Of a stretch of 64,000 nt of DNA, positions 51,451 through 61,881 are shown piece after piece. The notes beneath the pieces are model-generated. The model was not told where the DNA came from. It saw only the letters and a program-made list of their open reading frames with translations, and searched no databases. Location: positions 19,471,866-19,535,865 of the forward strand of contig CM035227.1 of the NCBI GenBank assembly GCA_020226215.1, read 5' to 3'. Every line of letters begins with the position of its first letter. Position 1 is the stretch's first letter. The DNA is from Sindora glabra. Taxonomy: Eukaryota; Streptophyta; Magnoliopsida; Fabales; Fabaceae. Position numbers and translations under genes: made by a program.

Positions 51451-51556
51451 TTTGTTTGAATTTTTTTTGTTTCCATAGCAAGAAGTAAAATTGCCACAAT
51501 TTTTGAATTTTTTGTGGCATAATTTTTGGTATAAATATTAATTTGTTGTAGTGTAT

Positions 51557-53061
51557 ATGATTTTGTTATATTAATTTAAACTAAATTAAAATTAGAAGTA
51601 ATTTTATTAATAACTTAGGTCATTATACATTAGAAACAGTAAATATATTTATTTTTGTATATTTAAATACAATCACATACATTATTATTTAACATGTATC
51701 CCATTTTTAACACTCTCTTCTCTCTTATCTTCAACCGGTGGTGTTCATGAGTTTAAAAATTCATAGGAGCTTATAGCTAAATTTAATAAATTTTCATCTA
51801 ATTTATTATTTGGGTTATAAGCTTAAGTCCATCCAACGATCCAAGCTTTTGTGTATCATAGATTAAGTTCAAAGTTGATTTGGGCTAAACACAAGTTCAA
51901 ATTCTAATTACATTTATTATAATGTTTAAAAACTTTTCACTAATAAATCAAATTCGTATTTTCATTAATCACATAAACGTTGTGAGATTTTCAAAACTGT
52001 ATTTTCTCCTTCTCTACGCTTAATTATAAGATAAACGTGTAATTATAAAATGACTCTCAATTTTTATTTTAAATTTATAAATGATTCTCAATATTTCACA
52101 AATTAATTACTTGCAGTTTTTTAAATTAATGAATATAACAACATATATATTTTATTTTAATTATAAAATGTTAAAGTTCTTATTTATCAAATAATTTAAA
52201 TAAATGAGGATATATATTAATTAAGAATATACATAAATTAAATAATATAAATTATTTATTTGAATTAAGAATATATAATAATTAATATTTTATATTTGTC
52301 TTTTATAAATAATAATATCAAAAAGATTACAAAATTAGTAATTTTGATATAATCTTGTGTATATTATTGTCCTTTTTGGTAATTTAACAGTAAAAAGTGA
52401 TTATTTTATACATCATCTTAATAAAATAAATTATGCATAATTAATTATTGGCTAATGTTACTAAACATATAACAAATTATATATATTCAATTATTTCAAA
52501 TTTAATTATCATAATAATTAATTATTTTCATTGTTATATCAAATAATTTCATAATTTTTGCGATCTCATGTGATTGTGACAGAGAGACGAATTTTCCATT
52601 AGTTTTTTGCCGACCAATGTTACGTATTTTACATTATTTTTTTAAGTAAAATTTACGTTATTTTTTATGAACAGGCATTTTAAATCCATTGAATTAGAGT
52701 ATCAAAGAAACAACTTATTTTTCTGTAATTTAAGAAAATCATTTATAATTTGGTTTCATTTGATGCTATTTGTTCTTGCTTATTTTAAAAAATAAATTCT
52801 ATCTACCAGTACTTAATTTTATTAATCCACATAAGCTAAAATTATCAATTTTTTGAAATTATATTTTCTTCTCCTTCACATTAAATTATCAGATTAATAT
52901 ATAATTAAAAAATAAATATATTTACATTACATTCTCACCTTATTTTAACAAATAAAAATAATATTTAAGTTTAATAGTTAAACTTAGACTTTATCCAAAT
53001 CCACAAGCTCATATCCTAATTCATAAATTCACTTAACATTATGATGGACGGCCAAAGCTCG
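51557..53061. other. AT-rich intergenic DNA, no gene recognised
   Basis: No motif-bearing frame on either strand; A+T-rich throughout. Confidence 0.5.
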
Positions 53062-53244
53062 TTATCGTATCTTCACAAAATCTTGAGAACCCTCAACCCA
53101 TTTTACGGTGTGTGCGATTTGAAGAGCAGAAGGAAAGAATTTTAGGAGTTGATGCTCCCTATTAATCTTTCCGTCACCGTCAAGGCCAGCGGATTTGAGA
53201 ACTGAAGGGTTTGAAACAAGTGACATCCTCTGTCTCCCTGGCAT
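53062..53244 (-). pseudogene. EF-hand copy g, second EF-hand only
   Basis: The frame reads MPGRQRMSLVSNPSVLKSAG, loop text GLDGDGKINREHQ, LLKFFPSALQIAHTV. SVLKS before the loop matches SALKS of copy e. Loop position 1 is Gly rather than Asp, and the C-terminal acidic residue is displaced. No first EF-hand is found upstream, where an inverted-repeat block starts at ~53304. Another family-like scrap, LDYFQPY, lies at ~53643-53667 on the same strand. Confidence 0.6.
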
Positions 53245-53303
53245 TTGATTTACGGGATCTTACATTCCAAAAAATATATACATTTTTAAAAATTTAATTA
53301 ACA

Positions 53304-53524
53304 GAAATGTAATATTACTATATTTGGTTCACTATAAGTTTTCTTGAAAATATTTTAATATTATATTCCCATTTTACGAGAATCTGAGATACTCATCTCC
53401 TCCCATGGACCTCCCCCTATAGAAATATTTTGGGAGAATGTTAGGTTAAAAAGATTCTTGAGAATGTGACATTCCCAAACATTTTTTTTTTCAAACCTTG
53501 AACCAAATATGGAAATGTAATATT
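53304..53524. mobile_element. Inverted-repeat block flanked by a 13-bp direct repeat
   Basis: GAAATGTAATATT at 53304-53316 and 53512-53524 encloses ATATTTGGTTC (53320-53330) and its inverse complement GAACCAAATAT (53500-53510). The interior has further CATTCCC/GGGAATG words. The layout is MITE-like; the superfamily is undetermined. Confidence 0.45.
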
Positions 53525-54051
53525 CCCTTAAAACATTCCCGGAAATGTTAAAAACATTCCCCGAAGCAAACACCATTCATCGGTAAAAGTGATACTCATC
53601 CAAATGACATCCTTTATTACTGTTTGCAGCTGGCAGCTTCCGATATGGCTGAAAATAGTCAAGACAATTAAATAATTCCTGTCATGCTCAAAATAATAAT
53701 AAAATAAAGGCTAGAAGTCTATTTTATTTATTAAAATATTAAATTTTTATCAATTTTATTTGTGAAATAAAATTTATATTAATTTAATTTTTGAAAATTT
53801 AAATTCAAGTACAATTTTAATCTTTTTATTAAATATTAGTCATTTAAGAGAGAAATTAAAATTTGATTTGATCCTAAATTTTTAAAAATTAAATTAATAC
53901 AATCATTATCTCAGAGATAACATTAGTAGAAATTTAATATTTTAATAAAATTTTAATCTAAAATTAATAAACAAACTAAGAAGTCTTCCCGTATGAACGA
54001 ACAAATACACATTAAATAAAGTCGAATAAAAATAAAGCAGATAATGAAAAA

Positions 54052-54207
54052 TTACTTCCTGACCTCGGAACCGCACTTAGCGAGAGCGTACTTGACGAGT
54101 TCTTCAAACTCAGCTCCGGAAGTGCTGATCATGCCTCCGTCTTCGATAGAACCAATACTAATACTTCGGACATGTTCGGAGACTGTTCCTGCGAGCAAAT
54201 GTGACCC
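54052..54207 (-). pseudogene. EF-hand copy h, C-terminal half (split gene)
   Basis: Reading from 54207: SHLLAGTVSEHVRSISIGSI, then a degenerate loop with EDGGMISTSGAE, then FEELVKYALAKCGSEVRK and TAA at 54052-54054. The loop keeps Ile at position 8 and Ser at 9, but the Asp ligands are lost and Glu falls at 14. EFxxLVKYAL is typical of the last helix of small plant EF-hand proteins. The fragment begins at the GACCC duplication (54203-54207) and continues, in frame, the text that stops at 61882. GC content is high for the window. Confidence 0.78.
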
Positions 54208-54434
54208 TGTGACGAAAATCAATGATTATTTTCTCAAATATCTAAAAATTATCTTTTGATAATGTGCCATCATACCAATCAGCAAAATCTAGAAGAATTG
54301 AGAAAGAAACAAGCTATAATCTAGAAGAATTGATAAACCTTATTTTCCGACATATAAAAAAAATATAGTACACCCTTTGCCATCATATAAATTACTATAA
54401 ATAAGAAATGGGGCTGGTCATTATGAGTGAAAAA
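54208..54434 (+). repeat. 5' LTR of the outer element, left part
   Basis: It runs from TGTGACG to ATGAGTGAAAAA, where the inner element interrupts it. Its last 11 bp correspond to TGAGTGTGAAAAA at the left of the truncated 3' LTR. Confidence 0.75.
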
Positions 54435-54915
54435 TGTTGGAAGTATGAATTAAAATCACAAAAATATAAAATTAATCATAATAAATTATGAGCGTACCTG
54501 GAGCATAATTTAATAAGGTCATGACTGATCTGAATGATGATGAGTAGAATTACAACCTATTTCGCCCCTTAGGTTATCCAGATAGAGAGAAAAGAGAGAG
54601 AAAATTTTAGAAGAAGGGAATCCTTATTTTTTCAGAGTGTTTAAATAATAACCTTGATCTCTCTATTTATAGTCAAACTTGTGATAGGAAACTACTGACT
54701 ACTAAAGGGCTATAGGTTAGGACCTCTACCCATATGGGCTTATGCATGATCCAACCTATCATGGATCATACACACATTAAATTAAGGCCCGATCTGTTCT
54801 ATGCTTAATGTTAAAACACAAAACTAATTACTTAAATAAATATACCAATAATTGATTAATGCTAATCCATATAATATTTCTAATAAAATTAATTATTTTA
54901 TTTTTAAATACAACA
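54435..54915 (-). repeat. 3' LTR of the inner element (481 bp)
   Basis: TGTTGGAAGTATG... to ...ATACAACA. A minus-strand TATAAATA lies at 54664-54671. It is followed inward by the purine tract, read ATCTCCCACTT on the plus strand. Confidence 0.95.
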
Positions 54916-55014
54916 ATCTCCCACTTGGATAGCATTAATTAATTATATGGAATAATTAAAAATATCAATAATTAAGCAATTAGTTATACATTAAGATATA
55001 AACTTAATTCAGAG

Positions 55015-55435
55015 AATGAGACTACACAGAATCATTGAATCCGATAGGGAGACAAGTGATATAATGTCTCATAATCTGAAAGGAACAGAATAACATTTAG
55101 TCTTTCAACTACAACTCAGAAGAGAAACAACTTAAAATCATTGAATCCGATAGGGAAACAAATGATTTATATATGTATAAAACATATTACTAATGTTTCA
55201 ATATCCAAACTGAGTGACGATTATAAAAGTGGAATGAGACCATACAGAATCACTGAATCCGATAGGGAGACAAGTGATGTTAAGTTAATGTCTCATAATC
55301 CCAAAGAACTAGATATATATATATAAGGTTACTGAGCAATGATTGCATAAGTGGAATGAGACCATACAGAATCACTGAATCCGATAGGGAGACAAGCAAT
55401 GTTAAATTAATGTCTCATAATCCCAAAGGAACTTG

Positions 55436-55498
<63 letters not shown>

Positions 55499-55620
55499 TA
55501 ATCTTTTGACCACAGCTTATAAAAAAAATAACTTAAAATCATTGAATCCGATAAGAAAGCAAATGATTTATATATATGTATAAAATATATTACCAATGTT
55601 TCAAAATGAGCAATTACTGG
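55015..55620. repeat. Repeat array in the inner element's 3' region (A-B-A-A-B)
   Basis: The words GAATCCGATAGGGA or a variant occur five times. Type A units (ACCATACAGAATCACTGAAT..., near 55015, 55231, 55353) continue with AATGTCTCATAATC. Type B units (AACTTAAAATCATTGAATCC, near 55131 and 55529) continue with GATTTATATATGTATAAAA. A (TA)n tract fills 55437-55494. Confidence 0.85.
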
Positions 55621-55984
55621 TCACAAATATTAATAAAATAAAATAAGCATATCTCATACTCCCACTAAACTAAGGCTTCATAAAAATTTAACAAGACTCA
55701 TATGAGTTAGTTAATTTTAAATACTCCTATAGGTAAGCCTTAAGTCAACAGATCCCTTGCATATTTCCACTAGGGCTATGTTTAATGTGAGTATGAAATT
55801 CAGCAATCTTTTCTCTCTAACAAACAGGAGTTTATCATAAAAAAAAATATTCAATATGTCTAGAATTCCTATTGTTTTGAGAAAAGCACATAGCAGAAGC
55901 CTTATCACAATAAAATTGGTAGAGATCGTGATATAAAATTAACTAATTGCATGCCAAATATCAACTTCCTCAACCTTATAGCCT

Positions 55985-56345
55985 ATCAAGTGGCCTCATA
56001 ATATGCGATAAACTCTACTTCCATTGTTAAGGTAGCTGTGAGTGTCTCTTTAACACTTTCCTATGAAACAGCTCTTCCAAACATCATAAAGATGTATCTA
56101 GATGTTGACTTACGATCATCTATATACAAGGCATAATCAGAATCAAAATAACCCATACTTTCAAGTAAATTAGATTGTCTACAAGTCAACATATGATTCA
56201 TAGTATCTTAAAGATACTACATATTATTTTCTTGGTCGCTCTCTAATGATCCATCCTAAGGTTACTTAATAATCTTCCAAGCACACTAATAGCAAAAGCT
56301 ATATTTACACGAATGCAGACCAGTGCATACATAAGATTATCAATA
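55985..56345 (-). pseudogene. Inner copia RT-connection and RNase H remnant
   Basis: Minus-strand text NLMYALVCIRVNIAFAISVL then GRLLSNLRMDH (RT connection), followed after an indel by MGYFDSDYALYIDDRKSTSR, YIFMMFGRAVS, a stop, and TLTATLTMEVEFIAYYEA (RNase H, with the conserved Asp and Glu positions). The catalytic RT palm and integrase were not found between here and gag. Confidence 0.8.
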
Positions 56346-57196
56346 GCGGAAGCGTAACAAATCTTATCCTATCTGTTCAATCCAATTAGCTTGGTACAAA
56401 CCTAAAATATTATAAGTTCTGTTACGATGGATCTAAACTCAATGGTTAACCGATCAGGTTCTTCAACGTGAGGATCTTTATTTATTTGAACTAAACTATT
56501 AATGTTATCTCCTCTAGTGATATGGGAATCTAAATAGGTACAGGAAGAATGGTGACCTTGTTACATAAATTGATAACTCTAAGCATCAAACTCCCACTAT
56601 CCAAGTCATCCTTAAAATAAAATGTCCAATTAAATTCGATGACCTTGGTACTATAAAAGGGATAAGAAAATCTGCAACCTCTTGATCTAGTCTAATTTCT
56701 TTAACTAGGGATTATAGAGTCTCATATCTACTTTATAAACTCCACACTTAAAAATTTTAAGATATGAGAATTTAAGTTTAACAACACACCTTTATTTTAC
56801 CAATCTTTCTAATCTCTCTAAGAAAAAGGGCCTAAAAACAATCCCATAAAATGGAAGATTTCTAACTTATTCTAGGTTGTTTATGCCTAATCATAACATT
56901 GATGGGAATATCAGAAGATACAACAAGAAAATCTTTCAAATTCCAAAGATACGGATCATTTTGTGAGGTGGCATATTAAAATAGTAAAATCATAATAATT
57001 TTTCTTTGTCAAAAGGAATAACTACAATTATTGAAACAGAACTGGAAATTATATTTGAAAAAATGCATAAACGACATAATTCAAATTAAAAGTATCCAGA
57101 AGATAAACATAAAGAAAAATATGATCCTATGTAATTAATTTTATTCTACTTCCTATTACTCCCAATACAGTCTCTTCCATCTCACTTGGGATCCGC

Positions 57197-57994
57197 CTAT
57201 TTTTGAGCTCCTTCTTGCTCACGCTTGTTCTTTAGCTTATAACATTGAGACTTTTTATGTCTAGGGATCTTGTAATAATTGCACTTGCCTTTAAATTTCT
57301 TTTGTTGTCCCTTGCCCTTATCACCACTTTTCTTGAACTCAGGCTTTCCAGATATATGTGTCTCTGGTTTCTTTCCTGACTTATTGTAGGAGTCCTGAGA
57401 TAAGTAGTTGATAAAATGTGGTTGTGGATTACTTTTCATAGTTTCCTCTTCTTGAGTTACTATAGAAATCATTTGGTCTATTGTCCACTCTCCCTCTTGT
57501 GAATTATAGGATGTTCTTAGGTAATTATATTCAGCTGGCAATGACTGAAGGACTCTGTAGACTAAAGTACTCTCTCCTAAATCAACACCGTATGATCTCA
57601 GCTTATTATAGTAATGAATCATTTTCATAATATGTTCTTTAACACTTGAATTTCCATCATAACGAGTGTTATCAAGCATGGAGAGATAGTAGACTTTTTG
57701 AGTCTTATCAAGCTTCTTGAATTTTTCACCAACAGCTTTCATATACTCCACAGCAGTGTCCTTATCTGGGATGCTTTCTCTAATTCCCTTCTCAATAGTG
57801 AACTTAATCACTGCCAAACAAATCCGGTTCGATTCATACCATTGTTTATAATAGGTCTTATCTGCAGCACTAGACTGGGGTAAGAGGTCAGTCGGCTTTG
57901 GTTCTCTAAGAGCCAAATCCTCCTTAAAGATTGTCAGGTACATGTTCAAGGATTCTCTCCATTCATCATAGTTTGTTCCATTAAGAGTCCTCAT
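57197..57994 (-). CDS. Inner copia gag protein
   Basis: An open frame of ~265 codons from ATG 57994 (MRTLNGTNYDEWRESLNMYL). The capsid-like part (IKFTIEKGIRESIPD, VKEHIMKMIHYYNKLRSYGV, LVYRVLQSLPAEYNYLRTSYN, EGEWTIDQMISIVTQEEE) corresponds to the UBN2-type gag domain of copia elements. It is followed by a Lys/Gly-rich linker and a knuckle CNYYKIPRHKKSQC. The knuckle should be CX2CX4HX4C, but its second Cys is Tyr and the Gly before His is Arg, so nucleic-acid binding is probably impaired. The frame is open a little further upstream without an earlier ATG, back to a TAA near 58045. The protein would form the virus-like particle of the retrotransposon; no functional pol follows. Confidence 0.85.
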   Translation of the reverse strand: MRTLNGTNYDEWRESLNMYLTIFKEDLALREPKPTDLLPQSSAADKTYYKQWYESNRICLAVIKFTIEKGIRESIPDKDTAVEYMKAVGEKFKKLDKTQKVYYLSMLDNTRYDGNSSVKEHIMKMIHYYNKLRSYGVDLGESTLVYRVLQSLPAEYNYLRTSYNSQEGEWTIDQMISIVTQEEETMKSNPQPHFINYLSQDSYNKSGKKPETHISGKPEFKKSGDKGKGQQKKFKGKCNYYKIPRHKKSQCYKLKNKREQEGAQK

Positions 57995-58679
57995 CACAGA
58001 TAGTTGTTGAAAGGCCGAGACTGATGCAACAGGATTGGGAAATTATTAATTATGCATGCACAACATAATTACAATACAAGATTCCCAATTAAACAAATTA
58101 GTCAAACAACTATCTAACAAAGTGGTATCTAAAATACATGTACCATAGATTTGGCTTGTACAAAAGTCTACATAAAAATGTAATTAATATAACCATACCG
58201 ATAGGGTACAAGAAATATTGAAACATTATAATTACTGCATGCCTATTCTAAGGAGCTAAGCTTTAAAATTACATTAACAATGTTACACTGATAGGGTGTA
58301 TCCATCATCAATGCAATATACTCCTAAAAATCTTAGAAGGACAGTATTTTATGAAAAATAGCCTTATTGTATCCCTAATTTATCATTGGTATGAAATAAA
58401 TGGCTTTAGGTGTTTTTATATGTACTAAAATAACATAATTAAGGGCTCAAAATTATTTAATATAATTATGTTCATAATTAGAGAGAGTGACAGCACACCA
58501 AGCCCAGAAAAAATATAAAAAATGTCTATAAATTTTCTCATATCAAAATTCAATAAATAAATTGTGTTTTAATACAATATAAATTTTTCAAAATTCAAAA
58601 TAAATAGTTATCGGCCTCAAAAAATTCTGGAAAAAATTCCATTAGGTAGAAAATAAAATTTTACACAACTGGGTCAAAA

Positions 58680-59010
58680 TTGGGCCCCAAAATCCCAACA
58701 CGTGGATATTCACGCGCATGCACGCTCCTAAGACGCGAGTGGGATTGACTTTAAAGCAGAAAACAGCTGATGGGTGCGTGTGTTTCATGCGTAGTACGCG
58801 CGCGTAGACCTTGGGCAAAGAACAGAAGTTGCTGGGTTAACTTTTGTGCGTCTGACACACACAAAATCAGCACGTGACGTACACGCGCGCGTCAACTACA
58901 ATCAGAAAAGCTAATCGCGTGGGCACGCTGCATGCGCGTCAGAACCTGACCCTTCATGCGATTTTTCAGCACGTGTTGCACACGCGCACGACGCCCAGTT
59001 TGTCTCCTCC
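58680..59010. other. CpG-rich leader segment of the inner copia element
   Basis: About 330 bp rich in CGCG/GCGC and alternating purine-pyrimidine runs (GTACGCGCGCGTAG, TACACGCGCGCGTC), with three CACGTG or near-CACGTG boxes. It lies between the primer site and gag, so it would be in the transcript leader. It contrasts sharply with the AT-rich surroundings and shows little CpG decay. Confidence 0.85.
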
Positions 59011-59395
59011 CTCTTTCTTCGTGCAGTTCGGTTTTAAGCTCTAAAAAAATTTCATTGTATCCTCTTTTAACCCAGAAAAATTGTTTCTAATATATTTTTA
59101 ACACCGATTTGCATATTAAATCGAAGGAAAAGCTTCTAAATTGTACAGTTATGTTCATAAATTTTCTAGGAAAAATTTTAAACTAATCCATAATAATCAC
59201 AAATTTAATGCGATCAAATAATAGAATAATATTCTTTATGCATATTAGATGAAGATTCAATATTTAATAAAAAGGAAACAGATCCAATTATTTCAGAATT
59301 TAAAATCCCAATTTGTAGCAATTTCAAAAATAAAATAAAAAAATGGAAATTTCATGAATTTGCCAAAATAATTTAAATTGCTCATAATCATATAA

Positions 59396-59446
59396 TTCAT
59401 ACTATCAACATACTCTGAATCATACTATCAACATACTCTGATACCA
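59396..59446 (-). other. Primer binding site next to a 23-bp tandem duplication
   Basis: The minus strand at 59436-59446 reads TGGTATCAGAG, matching the initiator-methionine-tRNA primer site. A 23-bp unit ending in ACTATCAACATACTCTGA is duplicated (59396-59418 and 59419-59441), so the second unit overlaps the primer site. Confidence 0.85.
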
Positions 59447-59448
59447 AT

Positions 59449-59929
59449 TGTTGGAAGTATGAATTAAAATCACAAAAATATAAAATTAATCATAATAAAT
59501 TATGAGCGTACCTGGAGCATAACTTGATAAGGCCATGACTTATCTGAATGATGATGAGTAGAATTACAACTTACTTCACCCCTTAGGTTATCCAGATGGA
59601 GAGAAAAGAGAGAAAAAATTTTAGAAGAAGGGAATCCTTATTTTTTCAGAGTGTTTAAATAATAACCTTGATCTCTCTATTTATAGTTAAACTTGTGATA
59701 GGAAACTACTGACTACTAAAAGGTTGTAGGTTAGGATCTCTACCCATATGGGCTTATGCATGATCCAACCTATCATGGATCATACACACATTAAACTAGG
59801 ACCCGATCTGTTTTATGCTTAATGTTAAAACACAAAACTAATTACTTAAATAAATATTCCAATAATTGATTAATGCTAATCCATATAATATTTCTAATAA
59901 AATTAATTATTTTATTTTTAAATACAACA
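59449..59929 (-). repeat. 5' LTR of the inner element (481 bp)
   Basis: Same length and ends as its partner. A minus-strand TATAAATA lies at 59678-59685. It abuts the primer binding site at 59436-59446. Confidence 0.95.
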
Positions 59930-59934
59930 AAAAA

Positions 59935-60107
59935 AACACAAGGAAAGCTCCTTCATGTGAGAAAAAAAGAAAGTTGTGAAAGTGGTGTTGGGCACCAATG
60001 TAATAGTATCCTCTTATCTGTATACTTCATTTTAAAAAATTCAATGAATATATTTTTTTTCTTTTCTTCCACAATTTCTTTCTTATCCACCACATATAAA
60101 TTTTACA
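59935..60107 (+). repeat. 5' LTR of the outer element, right part
   Basis: It matches 61707-61881 closely (GGAAAGCTCCT, GGGCACCAATGTAATAG, CCACCACATATAAATTTTACA). It is followed by the primer binding site at 60110. Confidence 0.9.
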
Positions 60108-60228
60108 TTTGGTATCAAAACTTTGTTATTGGAGTCCATGATATAAAGAATTTTTTTAGTATACAATTTGGGACTGTGATATTTGAACCAAGCTTAATTG
60201 GTTAAGTGCCAAGCACTAACCAATTACG

Positions 60229-61692
60229 ATGGTGGATTACGTATTTTCAACAAGTTTGATAGAGAAGCTTAACAATGGCAACTATGATACGTGGAGCATG
60301 CACATACAATATTATCTGCTTAGGCAAGATTTGTGGGATGTTGTTGGCGGTGCAAAAACTACCCCACCAACTAACAAAGAGGAGAAAAAGAAGTGGAAGA
60401 TTAAAGTTGGGAAGGCTATGTATGTGTTATTACTCATTATGGAGGATGAGTTCTTGCATCAAATCAAAGATTTGAGAACACTAAAGGAGGCTTGGGATAC
60501 CTTGACGAAACTTTTCATGAGAAAGAATAATGCAAAGTTACAGTTGTTAGAAAATGAATTCATGTCCATCAAATAAGAGGACATGACGGTAAATCAATAT
60601 TTTACTAAAGTAAAATCCATTTGCAATGAAATTGCAAACCTAGATTTGAAAATTGCAATTAGTGAGGCAAGGAAGCGAAGAATTATTATCCATGGAACAG
60701 ATCCCAAATACCATGGGATAATTACAACTACTCGAGGTTGAGCCAAGGAACCAACTTTGATAGAGTTAGAAAGTATTTTGGCTAACCAAGAAGCTTTAGA
60801 CAAGCAAATGTCTAAAGTTTCCATAAATGAAGAAGAAAGGACCCTCTTTGCCAAAAAGAAGGTGCTTAGAAAAGATAAGACAATTGTAAGGACAAGTAAT
60901 AATGGTGAAAGTTCAAGAAGAAGACAACAAGGTTGGCGAAAAGGTCCATAGCAAGGGGGAGCTAGACAACTTCGATATAGAGATGAGAAAGAAGAAAAGA
61001 AATTTCACCACCAAGATAATCGATGCTACCAATGTGAAAGAAAAGGTCACTTTGCCGAAGATCGTAAGACTAAGAGGATAGAAAGTAATGCTGCCACATT
61101 TAAGCAAAATGAAAGTGAAGAAAAATGGGATTTTCAAGCTTCATTTGCAATGGAAGAGTCTAGTTCCAACAAAGAATTAAATGATAGTAACTGACCTCAA
61201 TGGCATGAAGGTGAGGAAATTATTGCATCATGCATGGATGGATTAACAAAGGAACAGAAATTAATCACAGTGAATGATTAATGAATTAATTTTGATAATG
61301 ATTGAATTATTGATTTTGGTTGTTCCAACCATATAACTAGGGACAAGAAGAAATTCTTAAATATGTCAAAGTATAAGGGAGAACGAGTTGTGGTAATAGC
61401 AAATAACTCTCGGTTGCAAAATTGCTCATATTAACAATATGGTAATAGCTCCTCACTATAGTCCACATCAGGTGTAGGTGAACCATGTCTATCACATACC
61501 TAGGATGAAAAAGAATTTACTATCAATTTCACAGCTAACATCTTTAGACAATTACATAGTGTTCGGGAGCAAAGATATAAAAGTTTATCAAAGTTTGAAT
61601 CTTACAAGTCCACCACTTTTGGAAGGAAAATGACTTGAGTTTGTTTATGTAATGTTAGCGCAAGAAGCATATGTGGACATGACACGAAAGAA
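60229..61692 (+). pseudogene. Outer copia gag-protease remnant
   Basis: It starts MVDYVFSTSLIEKLNNGNYD (60229). The gag domain (WSMHIQYYLLRQDLWDVV, LKEAWDTLTKLF) runs to a stop at 60574. The frame continues with TVNQYFTKVKSICNEIANL, a stop, LIELESILANQEALDKQM, and then a zinc knuckle CYQCERKGHFAEDR, in which the last Cys is Arg. The protease-like DFGCSNHITRDKKKF has Phe where the catalytic Asp-Ser/Thr-Gly is expected. The pre-integrase words HIPRMKKNLLSISQLTS and AYVDMTRKNE end at the deletion junction. Several in-frame stops and a frameshift are present. Confidence 0.88.
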
Positions 61693-61881
61693 TGAGTGTG
61701 AAAAAAACACTAGAAGGAAAGCTCCTCCATGTGAGAAAAAGAGAAAACCGTGAAAGTGGTGCTGGGCACCAATGTAATAGTATCCTCTCATTTGTATACT
61801 TCATTTTAAGAAATTCAATAAATATGTATTTTTTCTTTTCTTTCACAATTTCTTTCTTGCCCACCACATATAAATTTTACA
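61693..61881 (+). repeat. Truncated 3' LTR of the outer element
   Basis: Only the last 189 bp of the LTR remain (TGAGTGTGAAAAA... to ...TTTTACA), joined directly to pre-integrase coding sequence. Confidence 0.85.

Larger units (their letters stand above)
48679..51553. mobile_element. Non-autonomous CACTA element, complete ends, TAT target duplication
   Basis: It begins CACTAAAAAAAAATTAACAC and ends ATTAATTTGTTGTAGTG. The inverse complement of the end, CACTACAACAAATTAATA, matches the start over roughly 28 bp with a few mismatches and one indel. TAT lies immediately outside both ends (48676-48678 and 51554-51556), the 3-bp duplication expected of CACTA transposons. Both ends carry GCCACAA/TTGTGGC subterminal motifs and the right end has a ~60-bp tandem array. 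The 2.9-kb interior is very AT-rich and shows no TNP1 or TNP2 coding, so mobility would need a transposase from elsewhere. Confidence 0.9.
54435..59929 (-). mobile_element. Inner copia element nested in the outer 5' LTR, AAAAA target duplication
   Basis: Both LTRs are 481 bp (54435-54915 and 59449-59929), TGTTGG to CAACA. AAAAA flanks it at 54430-54434 and 59930-59934. On the minus strand the order is 5' LTR, primer site, a 1.4-kb leader, gag, pol remnant, a repeat array, purine tract (AAGTGGGAGAT) and 3' LTR. By eye the LTRs differ at about 19 sites, nearly all transitions. Only gag is largely open; integrase and most of RT are missing, so it is non-autonomous. Confidence 0.93.
54208..61881 (+). 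mobile_element. Outer copia relic inserted in EF-hand copy h, GACCC target duplication
   Basis: The 5' LTR starts TGTGACG at 54208, is interrupted by the inner element, and ends TTTTACA at 60107. A primer binding site (TGGTATCAAAAC, from 60110) and gag follow. The 3' end at 61881 (TTTTACA) belongs to a truncated 3' LTR (61693-61881). GACCC is present at 54203-54207 and 61882-61886. Integrase, RT, RNase H and the first ~200 bp of the 3' LTR are missing. The junction near 61690 shows ATGAG shared by the pre-integrase coding text and the LTR, consistent with a microhomology deletion. Confidence 0.88.

Noticed and set aside
51073..51520. Overlapping frames with periodic YHLCHKLSYGN peptide
   Set aside because: Created by the ~60-bp subterminal array of the CACTA element; the same array is open in more than one frame.
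54044..54259. Plus-strand 71-codon frame
   Set aside because: Antisense to the EF-hand C-terminal half, which has the family motifs and the correct strand.
54424..54429. TGAGTG as the start of the outer 5' LTR
   Set aside because: Flanks CATTA and GACCC do not match. Moving the start to TGTGACG at 54208 gives a perfect GACCC duplication and restores the EF-hand frame, so TGAGTG is internal to the LTR.
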